Of a DNA stretch of 64,000 nucleotides, positions 18,067 through 25,858 are shown in pieces (position 1 is the first letter of the stretch; the number at the start of each line of letters is the position of its first letter). The notes beneath the pieces are model-generated. The model had not been told where the DNA came from. It did not search any database and saw only the letters and a list, made by a program, of their open reading frames with translations. The position numbers and the translations under genes are program-made. Where the stretch lies: positions 1 to 64,000 of the forward strand of contig JAJFHQ010000037.1 of NCBI GenBank assembly GCA_021775525.1. The letters are read 5' to 3'. This DNA is from Hyphomicrobiales bacterium (lineage in GTDB: Bacteria; Pseudomonadota; Alphaproteobacteria; Rhizobiales; Methyloligellaceae).

Positions 18067-19445
18067 GGCGCTCTCCGGTTTTTCTCGGTTTCCTTGTTTT
18101 CTTCCGCCGCTTTCTCCTGCGGCTGCTCATTTTTGCCCGCGTTGGATTGCGGATCTTTTTTCCTCAATGCCTTCTCGGCCTGTTCGAGATTTTTGTGCAT
18201 TTTCTCAAGGGCCTCGCGCTGCTTGTCTGGAAGATTCTGGTCCTTCAGAAGCCTTTTCAAGTCACTTATGCGCAGCTGAAGCCTTTCCAAGTCCTTTTTG
18301 CGCAGTTGAAGATTTGCCTTTGGGTCTTTTTTCGAGTCCTTTTTCTTTTCTTCTTCTTTCTTCTCTTTGTCGTCGCCACGCCGTTCTTCATTCCGTTCCA
18401 GCTGTTCCTGCCTTTGTACCTCGGTCTGTTCCGCCAAAGTCCTATCAAGAAGACTTTCGAACCATTCAACCTGCTCAGACGTTGGCGTCACAAAGGTAAT
18501 TTTGTCCTGCTCGCTTTTGAACGCCGCAATAATCCCGCCCACCGTCTCTTTCCTAAGTCTTGCACGTTGGGCTCTGAGAGAATTCCACTTGTTCAACACC
18601 ATCGCATTGGTCTGATAGTCCACAATGCATTCCTTCATTGAATCAACTAATAACCTCTGGTGAGCTCCGTGGATTTTCCGAGTCTTTGACCAATGCCGTT
18701 TGAGGATAACAACAATATAATCATCGACTGAGAGGTTCGTATTCACGATGAGGCCAGCGTTTCTCCAATAAATCCTTTCTGATTTGATGCCGCGTGATCT
18801 CCTATGCCTGATAATTTTTTCAGGAATGGTCGAAGAAACAATGCCACCAAAGTTTTTCAGATTTACATAGAACAAGTGCTCGGGTCTGATTGGAGTTTTA
18901 TCATCAGACCATATGTATTTGCTTTCACCACTGGTCCGGATAATCGCGCCCGTTATCTTCACATCATCGCAAAAGTTCACCCTGTAGTTCACAAACATAC
19001 CGCGTGTGAACAGCTGATCGCGTTTCTTCAGGCGTTCAAGTTCTTCACGAAGCCGGGCGATCTCATCCTCCGCGGCCACGAGATCTTGCGAAAGAATCTC
19101 GACCTGCCGGTTCAAGATCTCGACTTCCTTTTCGAGTGAGGCCTTTTCCGCCAGCGTCTTGTCCAGCAATGCACGCAGCTTGCGCACGAGCTCAGCGGAA
19201 AATTCAAGATTTTTCTGAGCGGTTTTGATGTCCTTGCTGTCTATCTGTTCCGACGTCTTGTTTAGCAGGTTGCGCACCTCCTGGATCTGATCCACCAGAT
19301 CCTGGGTGTCCTGCTGGGTCAGCTTGTTGGGTGTGTAATAGGGCAACAGCAGCAGCATGAGCACGAGAAACGCACCCATGGCCTTGGTGACAACCGCCAT
19401 GAGCGAAATGTCGAAGGTTTCGATGCTGCGATGTGGGCGTCGCAT
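18063..19445 (-). CDS. ExbD/MotB-like coiled-coil membrane protein
   Basis: A 460-residue protein with one N-terminal transmembrane helix at about residues 12-36 (FDISLMAVVTKAMGAFLVLM). The Asp at the helix start recalls the proton-carrying Asp of ExbD/TolR/MotB stator subunits. A long coiled coil follows (about 48-145, LEKEVEILNRQVEIL), then a globular domain (about 150-330, RGMFVNYRVNFCDDVKITG) that I do not recognise. The C-terminal charged coiled coil is rich in Lys/Glu. No OmpA peptidoglycan-binding domain is present, unlike MotB. It lies 18 bases after the ExbB/MotA-like gene and overlaps the Sel1 gene by ATGA. Likely the second subunit of an ion-driven stator. Confidence 0.75.
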   Translation of the reverse strand: MRRPHRSIETFDISLMAVVTKAMGAFLVLMLLLLPYYTPNKLTQQDTQDLVDQIQEVRNLLNKTSEQIDSKDIKTAQKNLEFSAELVRKLRALLDKTLAEKASLEKEVEILNRQVEILSQDLVAAEDEIARLREELERLKKRDQLFTRGMFVNYRVNFCDDVKITGAIIRTSGESKYIWSDDKTPIRPEHLFYVNLKNFGGIVSSTIPEKIIRHRRSRGIKSERIYWRNAGLIVNTNLSVDDYIVVILKRHWSKTRKIHGAHQRLLVDSMKECIVDYQTNAMVLNKWNSLRAQRARLRKETVGGIIAAFKSEQDKITFVTPTSEQVEWFESLLDRTLAEQTEVQRQEQLERNEERRGDDKEKKEEEKKKDSKKDPKANLQLRKKDLERLQLRISDLKRLLKDQNLPDKQREALEKMHKNLEQAEKALRKKDPQSNAGKNEQPQEKAAEENKETEKNRRAP

Positions 19446-19463
19446 TGCGGAACGATGCCTCGG

Positions 19464-20264
19464 CTATTTGCCGGTATAAACCCGGTTGATGAGATTTTTC
19501 AGACAGTAGTCAGCGGCCCGGTTCAAAGTGAGTTCTTCGGCGCGCTGGACGATGTTCTGCAGCAGTACCAGTACAGCGCTGAGAACGAGCGCAATAATGG
19601 TTGTGTAAAAGGCAACTGCCAGCCCGGCGGTAACCTTGTCGAAGGCAATGTTCTGAGCGTCCTTCATGCCTTCAAGCGAAATCGAGATGCCAACAACCGT
19701 GCCAATAAAGCCGGTTGTCGGGATGAACCAGACAAGAAACCGCATGGTCTGGTAGGCAAGGTCCACCCGGTGGCTCATGAGCTCCAGCGTGCTGGTGAAA
19801 ATTGCGACTGTCTGGTCAAGCGACTTGCTTGTGATCAGCTGCAAAACGGAGAGATCTATCAGGCGAGGCAGAAAAGCATCTTCGTGGGTGTCAAGTTCGG
19901 CAACACGCCGCCGGATTGGCCCGAGCTGTTCGATCTTCAGAACACTGCTGTCGTCCTCGGGCAACAGTTCAAGCTTCATATAGTCGCGCTCGCGCTTAGT
20001 GGCACGCCAACGAACCCACAGGTCTGCAAGTCCGAAGGCGGTCATCACATACATGACGTTCTGGATTGTGAATGGGTAAACCGAACGGAAGAATGAGCTT
20101 TCGGCGTAGTCAAAGAGAAATACCGCGAGTGGTGATCCTTCACCCAGGGTCATCGTACCCAATGCGATCATCGCTGCAGTCGCGCCCGCCGCCACGAGAT
20201 AAGGAATGTGATACTGGTTTCGTGCGCGCCCCAGTGTGCGGACAGCTTCTCCTGCGCCTGCCAT
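19464..20264 (-). CDS. MotA/TolQ/ExbB-type proton channel protein
   Basis: A 266-residue inner-membrane protein with about four transmembrane helices: near 20-40, 60-80, 165-190 and 205-232. The family core is clear in FIPTTGFIGTVVGISISLEG and in KVTAGLAVAFYTTIIALVLS, the helices that line the ion path in ExbB, TolQ and MotA. The cytoplasmic loop between helices 2 and 3 is about 85 residues. It opens a three-gene operon with an ExbD/MotB-like coiled-coil protein and a zinc-ribbon/Sel1 protein. No TonB, TolA, flagellar or Zorya effector gene is adjacent, so the work powered by this channel is unknown. Confidence 0.88.
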   Translation of the reverse strand: MAGAGEAVRTLGRARNQYHIPYLVAAGATAAMIALGTMTLGEGSPLAVFLFDYAESSFFRSVYPFTIQNVMYVMTAFGLADLWVRWRATKRERDYMKLELLPEDDSSVLKIEQLGPIRRRVAELDTHEDAFLPRLIDLSVLQLITSKSLDQTVAIFTSTLELMSHRVDLAYQTMRFLVWFIPTTGFIGTVVGISISLEGMKDAQNIAFDKVTAGLAVAFYTTIIALVLSAVLVLLQNIVQRAEELTLNRAADYCLKNLINRVYTGK

Positions 20265-20369
20265 CGACGCCTCCCCAATGAGAGTACTCCCAAGAATATA
20301 GTCTGCCGCACGTGGCTGGTCTGTTCAAGTTTTTGGAAGGAAAGTTAGACAAACCGAAAGCGGTTCTCA

Positions 20370-20492
20370 CTATCCTGGGGGTCCATCTTCCCCGCGAAAG
20401 CGGACATTCTGATGGGCTCTAGCGATCTGTCGAGATAGCACCAGGAGAAAGGCAGCGGCCCCGAAGAGCCACTGCATTTCTAAAACGTTCAT
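20370..20492 (-). CDS. Possible 40-residue membrane peptide
   Basis: A short minus-strand frame from ATG 20492 reads MNVLEMQWLFGAAAFLLVLS and then a basic, repeat-derived tail ending at the TAG at 20370. The hydrophobic stretch could be a membrane helix. It overlaps the gltD-like segment and the GCGGACAT half-repeat, and no clear ribosome site is present, so chance is a serious alternative. Confidence 0.2.
   Translation of the reverse strand: MNVLEMQWLFGAAAFLLVLSRQIARAHQNVRFRGEDGPPG
20395..20407. repeat. Half copy of the GCGGACAT repeat
   Basis: GAAAGCGGACATT matches the right arm of the hairpin repeat seen complete at 5975-6002. It directly abuts the gltD-like segment at 20409. A partial CCGAAAGCGG lies 40 bases to the left. 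Confidence 0.5.
20409..20438 (+). pseudogene. Decayed copy of the gltD 3' end
   Basis: CTGATGGGC, then AGCGATCTG and CGAGATAG, repeats the terminal codons of gltD (LMGWSDLPR-stop becomes LMGSSDLSR-stop) with 25 of 30 bases identical, three of five changes being transitions. No similarity extends beyond it on either side. It lies 145 bases upstream of the channel operon. A chance match is possible at this length; the kept frame and stop argue against it. Confidence 0.4.
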
Positions 20493-20511
20493 ACCCGAAT
20501 TGCCCCTGCCC

Positions 20512-21231
20512 TTAGCGCAGCCGAAAGGTCACCACCTTGGCGGGCACTTCAGGTGAGGCGTTCACGATCACGGATTGCACATCGGATTGGGTGAGGGAAA
20601 AACTTTGCCCGGCCACTATGCGCTGCGTCTCTTTGCCTTTGATCCGAAGCTCGACAACACCTTCAGAGACAAGGCCTAGCGTCGACTCGTAAGTGTCCAG
20701 TTTCAACGTTCCGCCACGTGGCAGTTCACTGGTGTAGATATTTACCTGGTCGATCATCTCGCCACCAAGATCAATTGTCGGCAGTGAACGCCGGTCAATC
20801 GCTTGCGTTGGTTGCTCCTCGAAAACGATGAAAGGCTCACCCTCCTGTTCCAGGTTGAAATCAATGAATATGGCTTCTTCCGTGGCAGAGGCATTATCGA
20901 AACGCAAAATACGCGGTCCTGCAGGCTCATAAAAAGCATCGCCCGCACGCAAGATCCGCGGCTTCTCCCCTTCAACCTGGTAGATAATCTCACCCTTGGC
21001 GACATAGCCTACAGTCGGCGCCGTGTGCGTGTGGACCGGTGCAACCTGGCCCGGCTTGAAATGGAAATCTCCGACCTCGACCTGCGCCACCTGGCGTGCG
21101 TCAAACGTCGCCGATAGAAGCATGATCGAGTTTTGTGATGTGGTTGCGTTTGCGGCAGCTGTTAAAGCCGCTATCGCAGTGAATGTTGCTGCCAGGGCTG
21201 CGTTCCGGATTTGCTTCGCATATGCGGTCAT
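20512..21231 (-). CDS. Secreted double-cupin protein
   Basis: A 239-residue protein with a signal peptide (residues 1 to about 29, ending AAANA). The first cupin barrel has metal-binding residues in VHTHTAPTVGYVAKGE, GDAFYEPAGP and a second hydrophobic strand set. A second cupin-like half lies at about 155-235 (GGTLKLDTYESTLGLVSEGVVEL) without the histidines. Many such exported cupins are small-molecule dioxygenase-like or sugar/phenol-binding proteins; the substrate is not evident. ATG 21231 has GGAG upstream. Divergent from an HxlR regulator with two palindromes between, so probably its target. Confidence 0.8.
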   Translation of the reverse strand: MTAYAKQIRNAALAATFTAIAALTAAANATTSQNSIMLLSATFDARQVAQVEVGDFHFKPGQVAPVHTHTAPTVGYVAKGEIIYQVEGEKPRILRAGDAFYEPAGPRILRFDNASATEEAIFIDFNLEQEGEPFIVFEEQPTQAIDRRSLPTIDLGGEMIDQVNIYTSELPRGGTLKLDTYESTLGLVSEGVVELRIKGKETQRIVAGQSFSLTQSDVQSVIVNASPEVPAKVVTFRLR

Positions 21232-21273
21232 TTTTCTAACTCCAATCGGGTAATGGCTTCTGCATCTGATATA

Positions 21274-21290
21274 ACTTGTATTTTGCAAGT
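21274..21290. promoter_or_regulatory. HxlR operator 1
   Basis: ACTTG and CAAGT form an inverted repeat with a 7-base AT-rich centre (TATTTTG). It is almost identical to the element at 21311-21329, 38 bp away. Both lie between the cupin and HxlR genes. Confidence 0.65.
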
Positions 21291-21310
21291 GATTATTCAT
21301 TTATGATATT

Positions 21311-21329
21311 AACTTGTGTTTTGCAAGTT
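21311..21329. promoter_or_regulatory. HxlR operator 2
   Basis: AACTTG and CAAGTT form a perfect inverted repeat around TGTTTTG, 20 bases upstream of the HxlR start. The repeated spacing and near identity to operator 1 suggest dimer binding at two sites that represses both divergent genes. Confidence 0.7.
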
Positions 21330-21348
21330 ATTTTCTTACGGTGCTGAA

Positions 21349-21759
21349 ATGAGAAATGACGGCAAAAAAAGAAACTCTGGCTGCCCCGTCACTTATGGCC
21401 TCGACACCTTCGGCGACAGGTGGAGTTTGCTGGTTATCCGGGAGCTCTTGCTCAGGGGCAAAAAGACGTACGGGGATTTCCTTGCTGCCGATGAGGGGAT
21501 CTCGACGAATATTCTGGCCGACCGGCTGAAGCACCTGGAAGCCGAGGGTATAATCGTAAAATCCCGCGATCCGGATAATCGTAGAAGTTTCACCTACTCT
21601 CTCACGCAAAAGGGACGGGATCTGGCGCCAATCATCCTGGAAATCATTATTTGGAGCGGGATGCATGATAAACGGCCCCATGCCCGCAGGAATGTGCTGA
21701 AGAAAATCAACAAAGACAGGGAAGGCTTCGAGGCCTCCCTGCGCAGCCCTCAGGACTGA
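21349..21759 (+). CDS. HxlR-family transcriptional regulator
   Basis: A 136-residue MarR-fold regulator of the HxlR family. The typical opening Cys is in NSGCPVTYGLDTFGDRWSLLVIREL. The recognition region is DEGISTNILADRLKHLEAEGI, with the wing at SRDPDNRRSFTYSLTQKG. HxlR proteins often sense electrophiles or quinones through the N-terminal Cys. ATG 21349 is preferred because it gives the family N-terminus. The divergent cupin gene and the two shared palindromes suggest autoregulation and control of the cupin. Confidence 0.9.
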   Translation: MRNDGKKRNSGCPVTYGLDTFGDRWSLLVIRELLLRGKKTYGDFLAADEGISTNILADRLKHLEAEGIIVKSRDPDNRRSFTYSLTQKGRDLAPIILEIIIWSGMHDKRPHARRNVLKKINKDREGFEASLRSPQD

Positions 21760-21872
21760 ACAAGGTCCAGCCGGCAATTCCTTCCGTCAGTTCTGTTTGA
21801 CCTTGGTCAAATTCACGCCCGCTTGTGCAGATATACTGATGCACATAGACACGCATGAAGGAGGAACGCCGC

Positions 21873-22238
21873 ATGGATATCCCTCTGCAAGTCAGTTTCC
21901 GGAACATGGAGCCCTCACCCGCTATCGAGACACGAGTGCGTGAAAAAGCGTCCAGGTTGGAAAAGTATTTCCACCATCTCACATCCTGCAGGGTGATGGT
22001 CGAGGCGCCGCACCGTCATCATCACAAGGGCAAGATTTACCACATCAGCATCGAGATGGGCGTGCCGCGAAAGTCTGAGCTCGTGGTCTCAAATGAGCGG
22101 GAAGAAAACCACGCCCATGAAGACGTCTACATCGCCATCCGCGATGCCTTCAAGACCGCCGAGCGGCAATTGCGCGACTACTCCGGCCAGATGGAAGGGA
22201 AGAAGGGCCGCCACCTACCACCCGATCCCGGCGCCTAG
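21873..22238 (+). CDS. hpf: Ribosome hibernation promoting factor, short form
   Basis: A 121-residue HPF/RaiA-family protein. The beta-alpha-beta-beta-beta-alpha fold is visible as LQVSFRNMEPSPAIETRVREKASRLEKYF, CRVMVEAPHR, YHISIEMGVP and EDVYIAIRDAFKTAERQLRDY. It binds the decoding centre of stalled or resting ribosomes. The long-form C-terminal dimerisation domain is missing, so this is the short type. ATG 21873 follows AAGGAGGAA at a good distance; an ATG at 21855 lies upstream of that site and is unlikely. Confidence 0.9.
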   Translation: MDIPLQVSFRNMEPSPAIETRVREKASRLEKYFHHLTSCRVMVEAPHRHHHKGKIYHISIEMGVPRKSELVVSNEREENHAHEDVYIAIRDAFKTAERQLRDYSGQMEGKKGRHLPPDPGA

Positions 22239-22250
22239 CAGCCTGACCGG

Positions 22251-22778
22251 TTAAGGGAGCTTGTCGACCGCAGCCCTCATGACGGGTCCGTCTGGCTTGG
22301 TTATCCTGGGTTTGATTGGCTCCTTGCTCTTCGGCGTTTCGGGCAAATTTGCAGGCACCACCTGTTGTGGTGGCTGGACATCTTTAGGCCTTGCCGCCAC
22401 CGGTAATTCCAGGCCGAATGTCAAATCCTGCCAGCGCGCCTCGCGCACGTAAGCCAGTGAACCGCGAATATGATCCACGACGCGCGTCACCTGCTTCTCG
22501 CGCATCAATTCGTGCCACTTCTCGCTGGCCATGATCAACCTTGGCCCGACAGGATTGCTTGCCATCTCCTGGGTGTAATTCACCAAACCTCCGGAGTTGA
22601 ACGTGGCCAGGATGCCACCTGCGAGCACCAGCGCAAAAAAGACCCGGCGGCGATTGCTCGATGTGTCGGTGGAAGGATCTGCCGGCAGCGCGACAAATCC
22701 CTCATTGGCCTTCTTGGCCACTTGGGCCTCGCTTTGCTGGGCTTGCAGTTTTTTTCGGTATTGCAGGGCGAACGACAT
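22251..22778 (-). CDS. Small membrane protein of the MBOAT cluster
   Basis: A 175-residue protein with one transmembrane helix at about 45-65 (VFFALVLAGGILATFNSGG) and a Pro/Lys-rich C-terminal tail (PPQQVVPANLPETPKSKEP). No domain is recognised. It starts 20 bases after the MBOAT stop, with GAGGAAG as ribosome site, so it is co-transcribed. Small membrane partners are common beside MBOAT acyltransferases (AlgJ/DltX-like settings), which makes an accessory role in acyl transfer likely but unproven. Confidence 0.7.
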   Translation of the reverse strand: MSFALQYRKKLQAQQSEAQVAKKANEGFVALPADPSTDTSSNRRRVFFALVLAGGILATFNSGGLVNYTQEMASNPVGPRLIMASEKWHELMREKQVTRVVDHIRGSLAYVREARWQDLTFGLELPVAARPKDVQPPQQVVPANLPETPKSKEPIKPRITKPDGPVMRAAVDKLP

Positions 22779-22798
22779 TTTTTCGGATCTTCCTCGGG

Positions 22799-24274
22799 CT
22801 AGAACTGGAAGTAGATGAACGGAGCAACGCCTTCAGGCGCGACCGACTGGATCAGCAGGATGCCGAAACCCAGAAGGAACCCCAGGCCAATCGGCCCAAC
22901 CCCTTCCAGCGTTTTGGCCGTGCCGCTTAACAGTCCATTAGGCAAGAAGTGTGCCGCCAGCGACGCTGCAACCATCACGACAAGGAACGGCGATGTGAAT
23001 TGACCCGGCTGCGACCAGTTGGTCAGCCCCTGCACATATTGAAGAGCAAATTCCAGGTTTTCCGCGCGGAAGAAAATCCACGCCAGGCACACAATGTGAA
23101 ACGTCACCAGCACCCCGAGCGTCCGGCTGACAAATCCTGACCGCACGGGAGGATCTATTGGCGCAATGGTGCCAGACCCATGTCCGGCAACGGCCATGGC
23201 AGGGCTTGAGACCGTTTTGAAACTCACCACGAAGCGTTCTGAGGCAAGAGCCGTGCCGTGGATGAGACCCCAGATGACGAAAGTCCAAGCCGCGCCGTGC
23301 CAGATGCCACCAAGCAGCATGGTCAGGAACAGGTTGCGGTAAGTGAGAAAGCTGCCCCCGCGTGCGCCACCGAGCGGCTTGTAGAGATAGTCCCGCAGCC
23401 ACTCAGACAGCGAAATATGCCAGCGCCGCCAGAACTCCTTCAGTGAAGCGGCCCTGTAGGGCTGGTTGAAATTCCACCTGAAGCGGTAACCGAGCAACGC
23501 CGCAACGCCGATGGCGATATCGCTGTAGCCGGAGAAGTCGCAATAGATCTGGACGGCATAGGCGTAGATGGCGAGCGCGAGATCAGGCCCGGCATACATC
23601 GACGGGTCGAAGAAGACCTGGTCCACGAGTTCGGTCGCCAGGTAGTTGGCAATGACCATTTTTTTGAACAACCCCAGCAAGATCAGCAGAATACCGAGAG
23701 AGACCAGCGACCGGTTCAATCGTGGTTCCGCCCGGAGCTGGGGCAGGAAATCCGCAGCCCGGACAATCGGGCCGGCGACGAGCTGGGGGAAGAAAGAGAT
23801 ATAGAGGAAAACGTCCAGCGGCGATGTGACGGCCTCAACCTTGCGCCGGTACACGTCGGTCACATAGGAAATGCCCTGGAATGTGAAAAAGGATATACCG
23901 ACGGGCAGGATAATCTCAAGGAACGGGAGATCGCGCTCGAGCCCGGCCTTGTAGAGCATCTCTGCCAGCTGATCGAGGAAAAATCCGTAATATTTGAAGA
24001 AACCGAGGATGGTGAGATTGAGTGCAACCGCGGTGCCCAGCAGCAACTTGCGGTCGCGTTCGCTCCCACTCATGCCGATGAACCGGCCCGCAACGTAATT
24101 GATCAGCGAGCTGCCTGCCAACAGGGCCGTGAAGCGCCAGTCCCAGTAGCCATAAAAGAAATAGGACGCGCCCAGCAGGAACACTTTACGCGGTTCGGGC
24201 CGGTGGCGCATTTCCCAGCTGATGGCGAACACGACCATGAAGAACAAGGCAAAATCAAGAGTGGGAAACAGCAT
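22799..24274 (-). CDS. MBOAT family O-acyltransferase (AlgI/PatA-like)
   Basis: A 491-residue polytopic inner-membrane protein of the AlgI/DltB/PatA type. Diagnostic pieces are SYFFYGYWDWRF near the N-terminus, FFPQLVAGPIVRAADFLPQL, the NQPYRAASLKEFWRRWHISLS block and the catalytic His in LLGGIWHGAAWTF. Such proteins take acyl groups from the cytoplasm and hand them across the membrane for O-acetylation of a polysaccharide or of peptidoglycan. Downstream and upstream genes encode a small membrane protein and two SGNH esterases, so the three-part PatA/PatB or AlgI/J/X logic fits. The acceptor is not known. Confidence 0.92.
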   Translation of the reverse strand: MLFPTLDFALFFMVVFAISWEMRHRPEPRKVFLLGASYFFYGYWDWRFTALLAGSSLINYVAGRFIGMSGSERDRKLLLGTAVALNLTILGFFKYYGFFLDQLAEMLYKAGLERDLPFLEIILPVGISFFTFQGISYVTDVYRRKVEAVTSPLDVFLYISFFPQLVAGPIVRAADFLPQLRAEPRLNRSLVSLGILLILLGLFKKMVIANYLATELVDQVFFDPSMYAGPDLALAIYAYAVQIYCDFSGYSDIAIGVAALLGYRFRWNFNQPYRAASLKEFWRRWHISLSEWLRDYLYKPLGGARGGSFLTYRNLFLTMLLGGIWHGAAWTFVIWGLIHGTALASERFVVSFKTVSSPAMAVAGHGSGTIAPIDPPVRSGFVSRTLGVLVTFHIVCLAWIFFRAENLEFALQYVQGLTNWSQPGQFTSPFLVVMVAASLAAHFLPNGLLSGTAKTLEGVGPIGLGFLLGFGILLIQSVAPEGVAPFIYFQF

Positions 24275-24317
24275 CTGTATTACTCGGTACTCTACTTACA
24301 ATCACGGGTTTCAAATT

Positions 24318-25784
24318 TTACCGGCTGGCAAGCCTCACATGGGCGTCATAGCCCGACATAACTTCCTCGAAGAGCGCGGTCGCCGACCGCTTTGCCCCTG
24401 CAGATCTCAAATGCACATGGTCGCTTGCCGCAAGTGGCGGCTCAGCCTTGGACCAGGCATGAATGCCGCAGGGTCCGTTCATGACCTGGGACCAGTCCCA
24501 GAAATGGGCGCCATGAGTTTCCGCCACACTGCTCAGACGCTCTCGCACCACGGCCAGTTTGGGTGGCGCATGCCACAGGGCAAGTTGTTTTGACCTTGCG
24601 CTTTTAAGTTTCGCATAGCGTTGCAATTCGTGCTCGCCAAGTGCCCGGCATGGCGCGGCCGCGGCGGCGCCCTTGTTGGCCGCGCGGGCGAAGCGTGGAA
24701 AACGGGCACCGTCTGGTGGGCCAAGTATCAGGATGCTCGCTTGTGGCGCATGTTTCTTGAGCCGAGACACCAGTGCCGTGACACGGGCCTCGTAGGCTTG
24801 TGGATTCAGCTTGTCGTTAAATCCTTCATTGGTGCCGTAACCCAGCACGATCAAGGAGGGCTTGAGATGTGCAAGCCCGTCTGCCACCAGGGATTTAGCC
24901 CAGCGTCGCGGCGTATCGGCGGTGGCGCCGGGAATACCGAAATTGATGTAACGCAGACCGGGCCGGTTCTGGCCCACTGACCAGGACAGGATTGAGACCC
25001 GGCCCTTGTCTTTGGTCGTCACTTCGAGTTCGCGGCCCTTGCGCTCAATACGCACGCGCTTGATGGAGTTTTCTGGCGAGGCTGTCGAAATGCTGCGCCT
25101 TGCCCCGCCGAACGTAACCTCAACCTCACCGCCCTTGGGCTGCGTCAGGAGAGCCACCTCGGCCCACTCGAATGCACCCTTCCGGCTCGTCAGTGCCAGG
25201 CGGGCGCCCTTGGCACTTGCACTCAGACGTACCCCGCTCAAACCATAGGCCCCGACATCTTTATTGAGACTGTTTGCCGCGCTCCATTTTCCCTTGCGTG
25301 AGAAAGAAACGCCGCGCGCCTTGTAATAGGGAAACGGAAACCCTGGCATCATCATGCCCCGGCCCGCATCACCAAAGCGTGCCTGGAACAGCGCCCTCAG
25401 ATCACCTGAGAAACTGTCCGAAGCAATATGGCTATCACCCAAATGAAGAATGGTGACGGGCTCTTGCCGCAGGCCCGATTGAAGCCCAGCCAGTGCACGA
25501 TAGAAACTTGCAAGCGGAGCTCCTTGACGGATCGAGTCGAGTGCTGCCGCGCGCGCCTCGGCCAGAGACCGGCGTACCGGGGCCTTGGTGGCCATCAAAC
25601 GATCGCCCTTCATGGAGCGGTCAATCTGATCCTTTATGGAGGGGAAGTTTGCAGGCGCACCTGCCACCTGGCGCTTGTCACTCTCGTCCTCAAAACATCC
25701 TGCGAGAAGGAGCGATGTCATAGCGGTAAGGATCCACGCTCCACGAGGCCGTCCACATCGGGGCTGGGCTACCCCCGTGCGCAT
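24318..25784 (-). CDS. SGNH/GDSL-type lipoprotein, likely O-acetyltransferase or esterase
   Basis: A 488-residue protein with a lipoprotein signal (SLLLAGC near residue 30). The SGNH core is seen as LHLGDSHIASDSF (nucleophile Ser), VLGYGTNEGF (Asn block) and ASDHVHLRSAG (Asp-His pair). A beta-rich domain inserted at about 160-270 is typical of PatB/Ape1-like peptidoglycan O-acetyltransferases and esterases. ATG 25784 is chosen for a sensible signal peptide; the frame is open to 25817. It lies 43 bases upstream of the MBOAT gene, so MBOAT and this protein probably form one acyl-transfer pathway. Confidence 0.85.
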   Translation of the reverse strand: MRTGVAQPRCGRPRGAWILTAMTSLLLAGCFEDESDKRQVAGAPANFPSIKDQIDRSMKGDRLMATKAPVRRSLAEARAAALDSIRQGAPLASFYRALAGLQSGLRQEPVTILHLGDSHIASDSFSGDLRALFQARFGDAGRGMMMPGFPFPYYKARGVSFSRKGKWSAANSLNKDVGAYGLSGVRLSASAKGARLALTSRKGAFEWAEVALLTQPKGGEVEVTFGGARRSISTASPENSIKRVRIERKGRELEVTTKDKGRVSILSWSVGQNRPGLRYINFGIPGATADTPRRWAKSLVADGLAHLKPSLIVLGYGTNEGFNDKLNPQAYEARVTALVSRLKKHAPQASILILGPPDGARFPRFARAANKGAAAAAPCRALGEHELQRYAKLKSARSKQLALWHAPPKLAVVRERLSSVAETHGAHFWDWSQVMNGPCGIHAWSKAEPPLAASDHVHLRSAGAKRSATALFEEVMSGYDAHVRLASR

Positions 25785-25858
25785 CGAAACTCTCTCGAAC
25801 CACATCTTACGCCTCACACTCAGAACACTAGAAAGACGGTATTTGAACCTTTAATTCC

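Noticed and set aside
17639-18499. 286-codon plus-strand frame
   Set aside because: It mirrors the low-complexity Lys/Asp and coiled-coil codons of the minus-strand genes and has no independent features.
16426-20264. Zorya anti-phage system
   Set aside because: The channel pair recalls ZorA/ZorB, but the ZorB-type OmpA domain and any ZorC, ZorD or ZorE protein are missing. I report it as an unnamed system instead.
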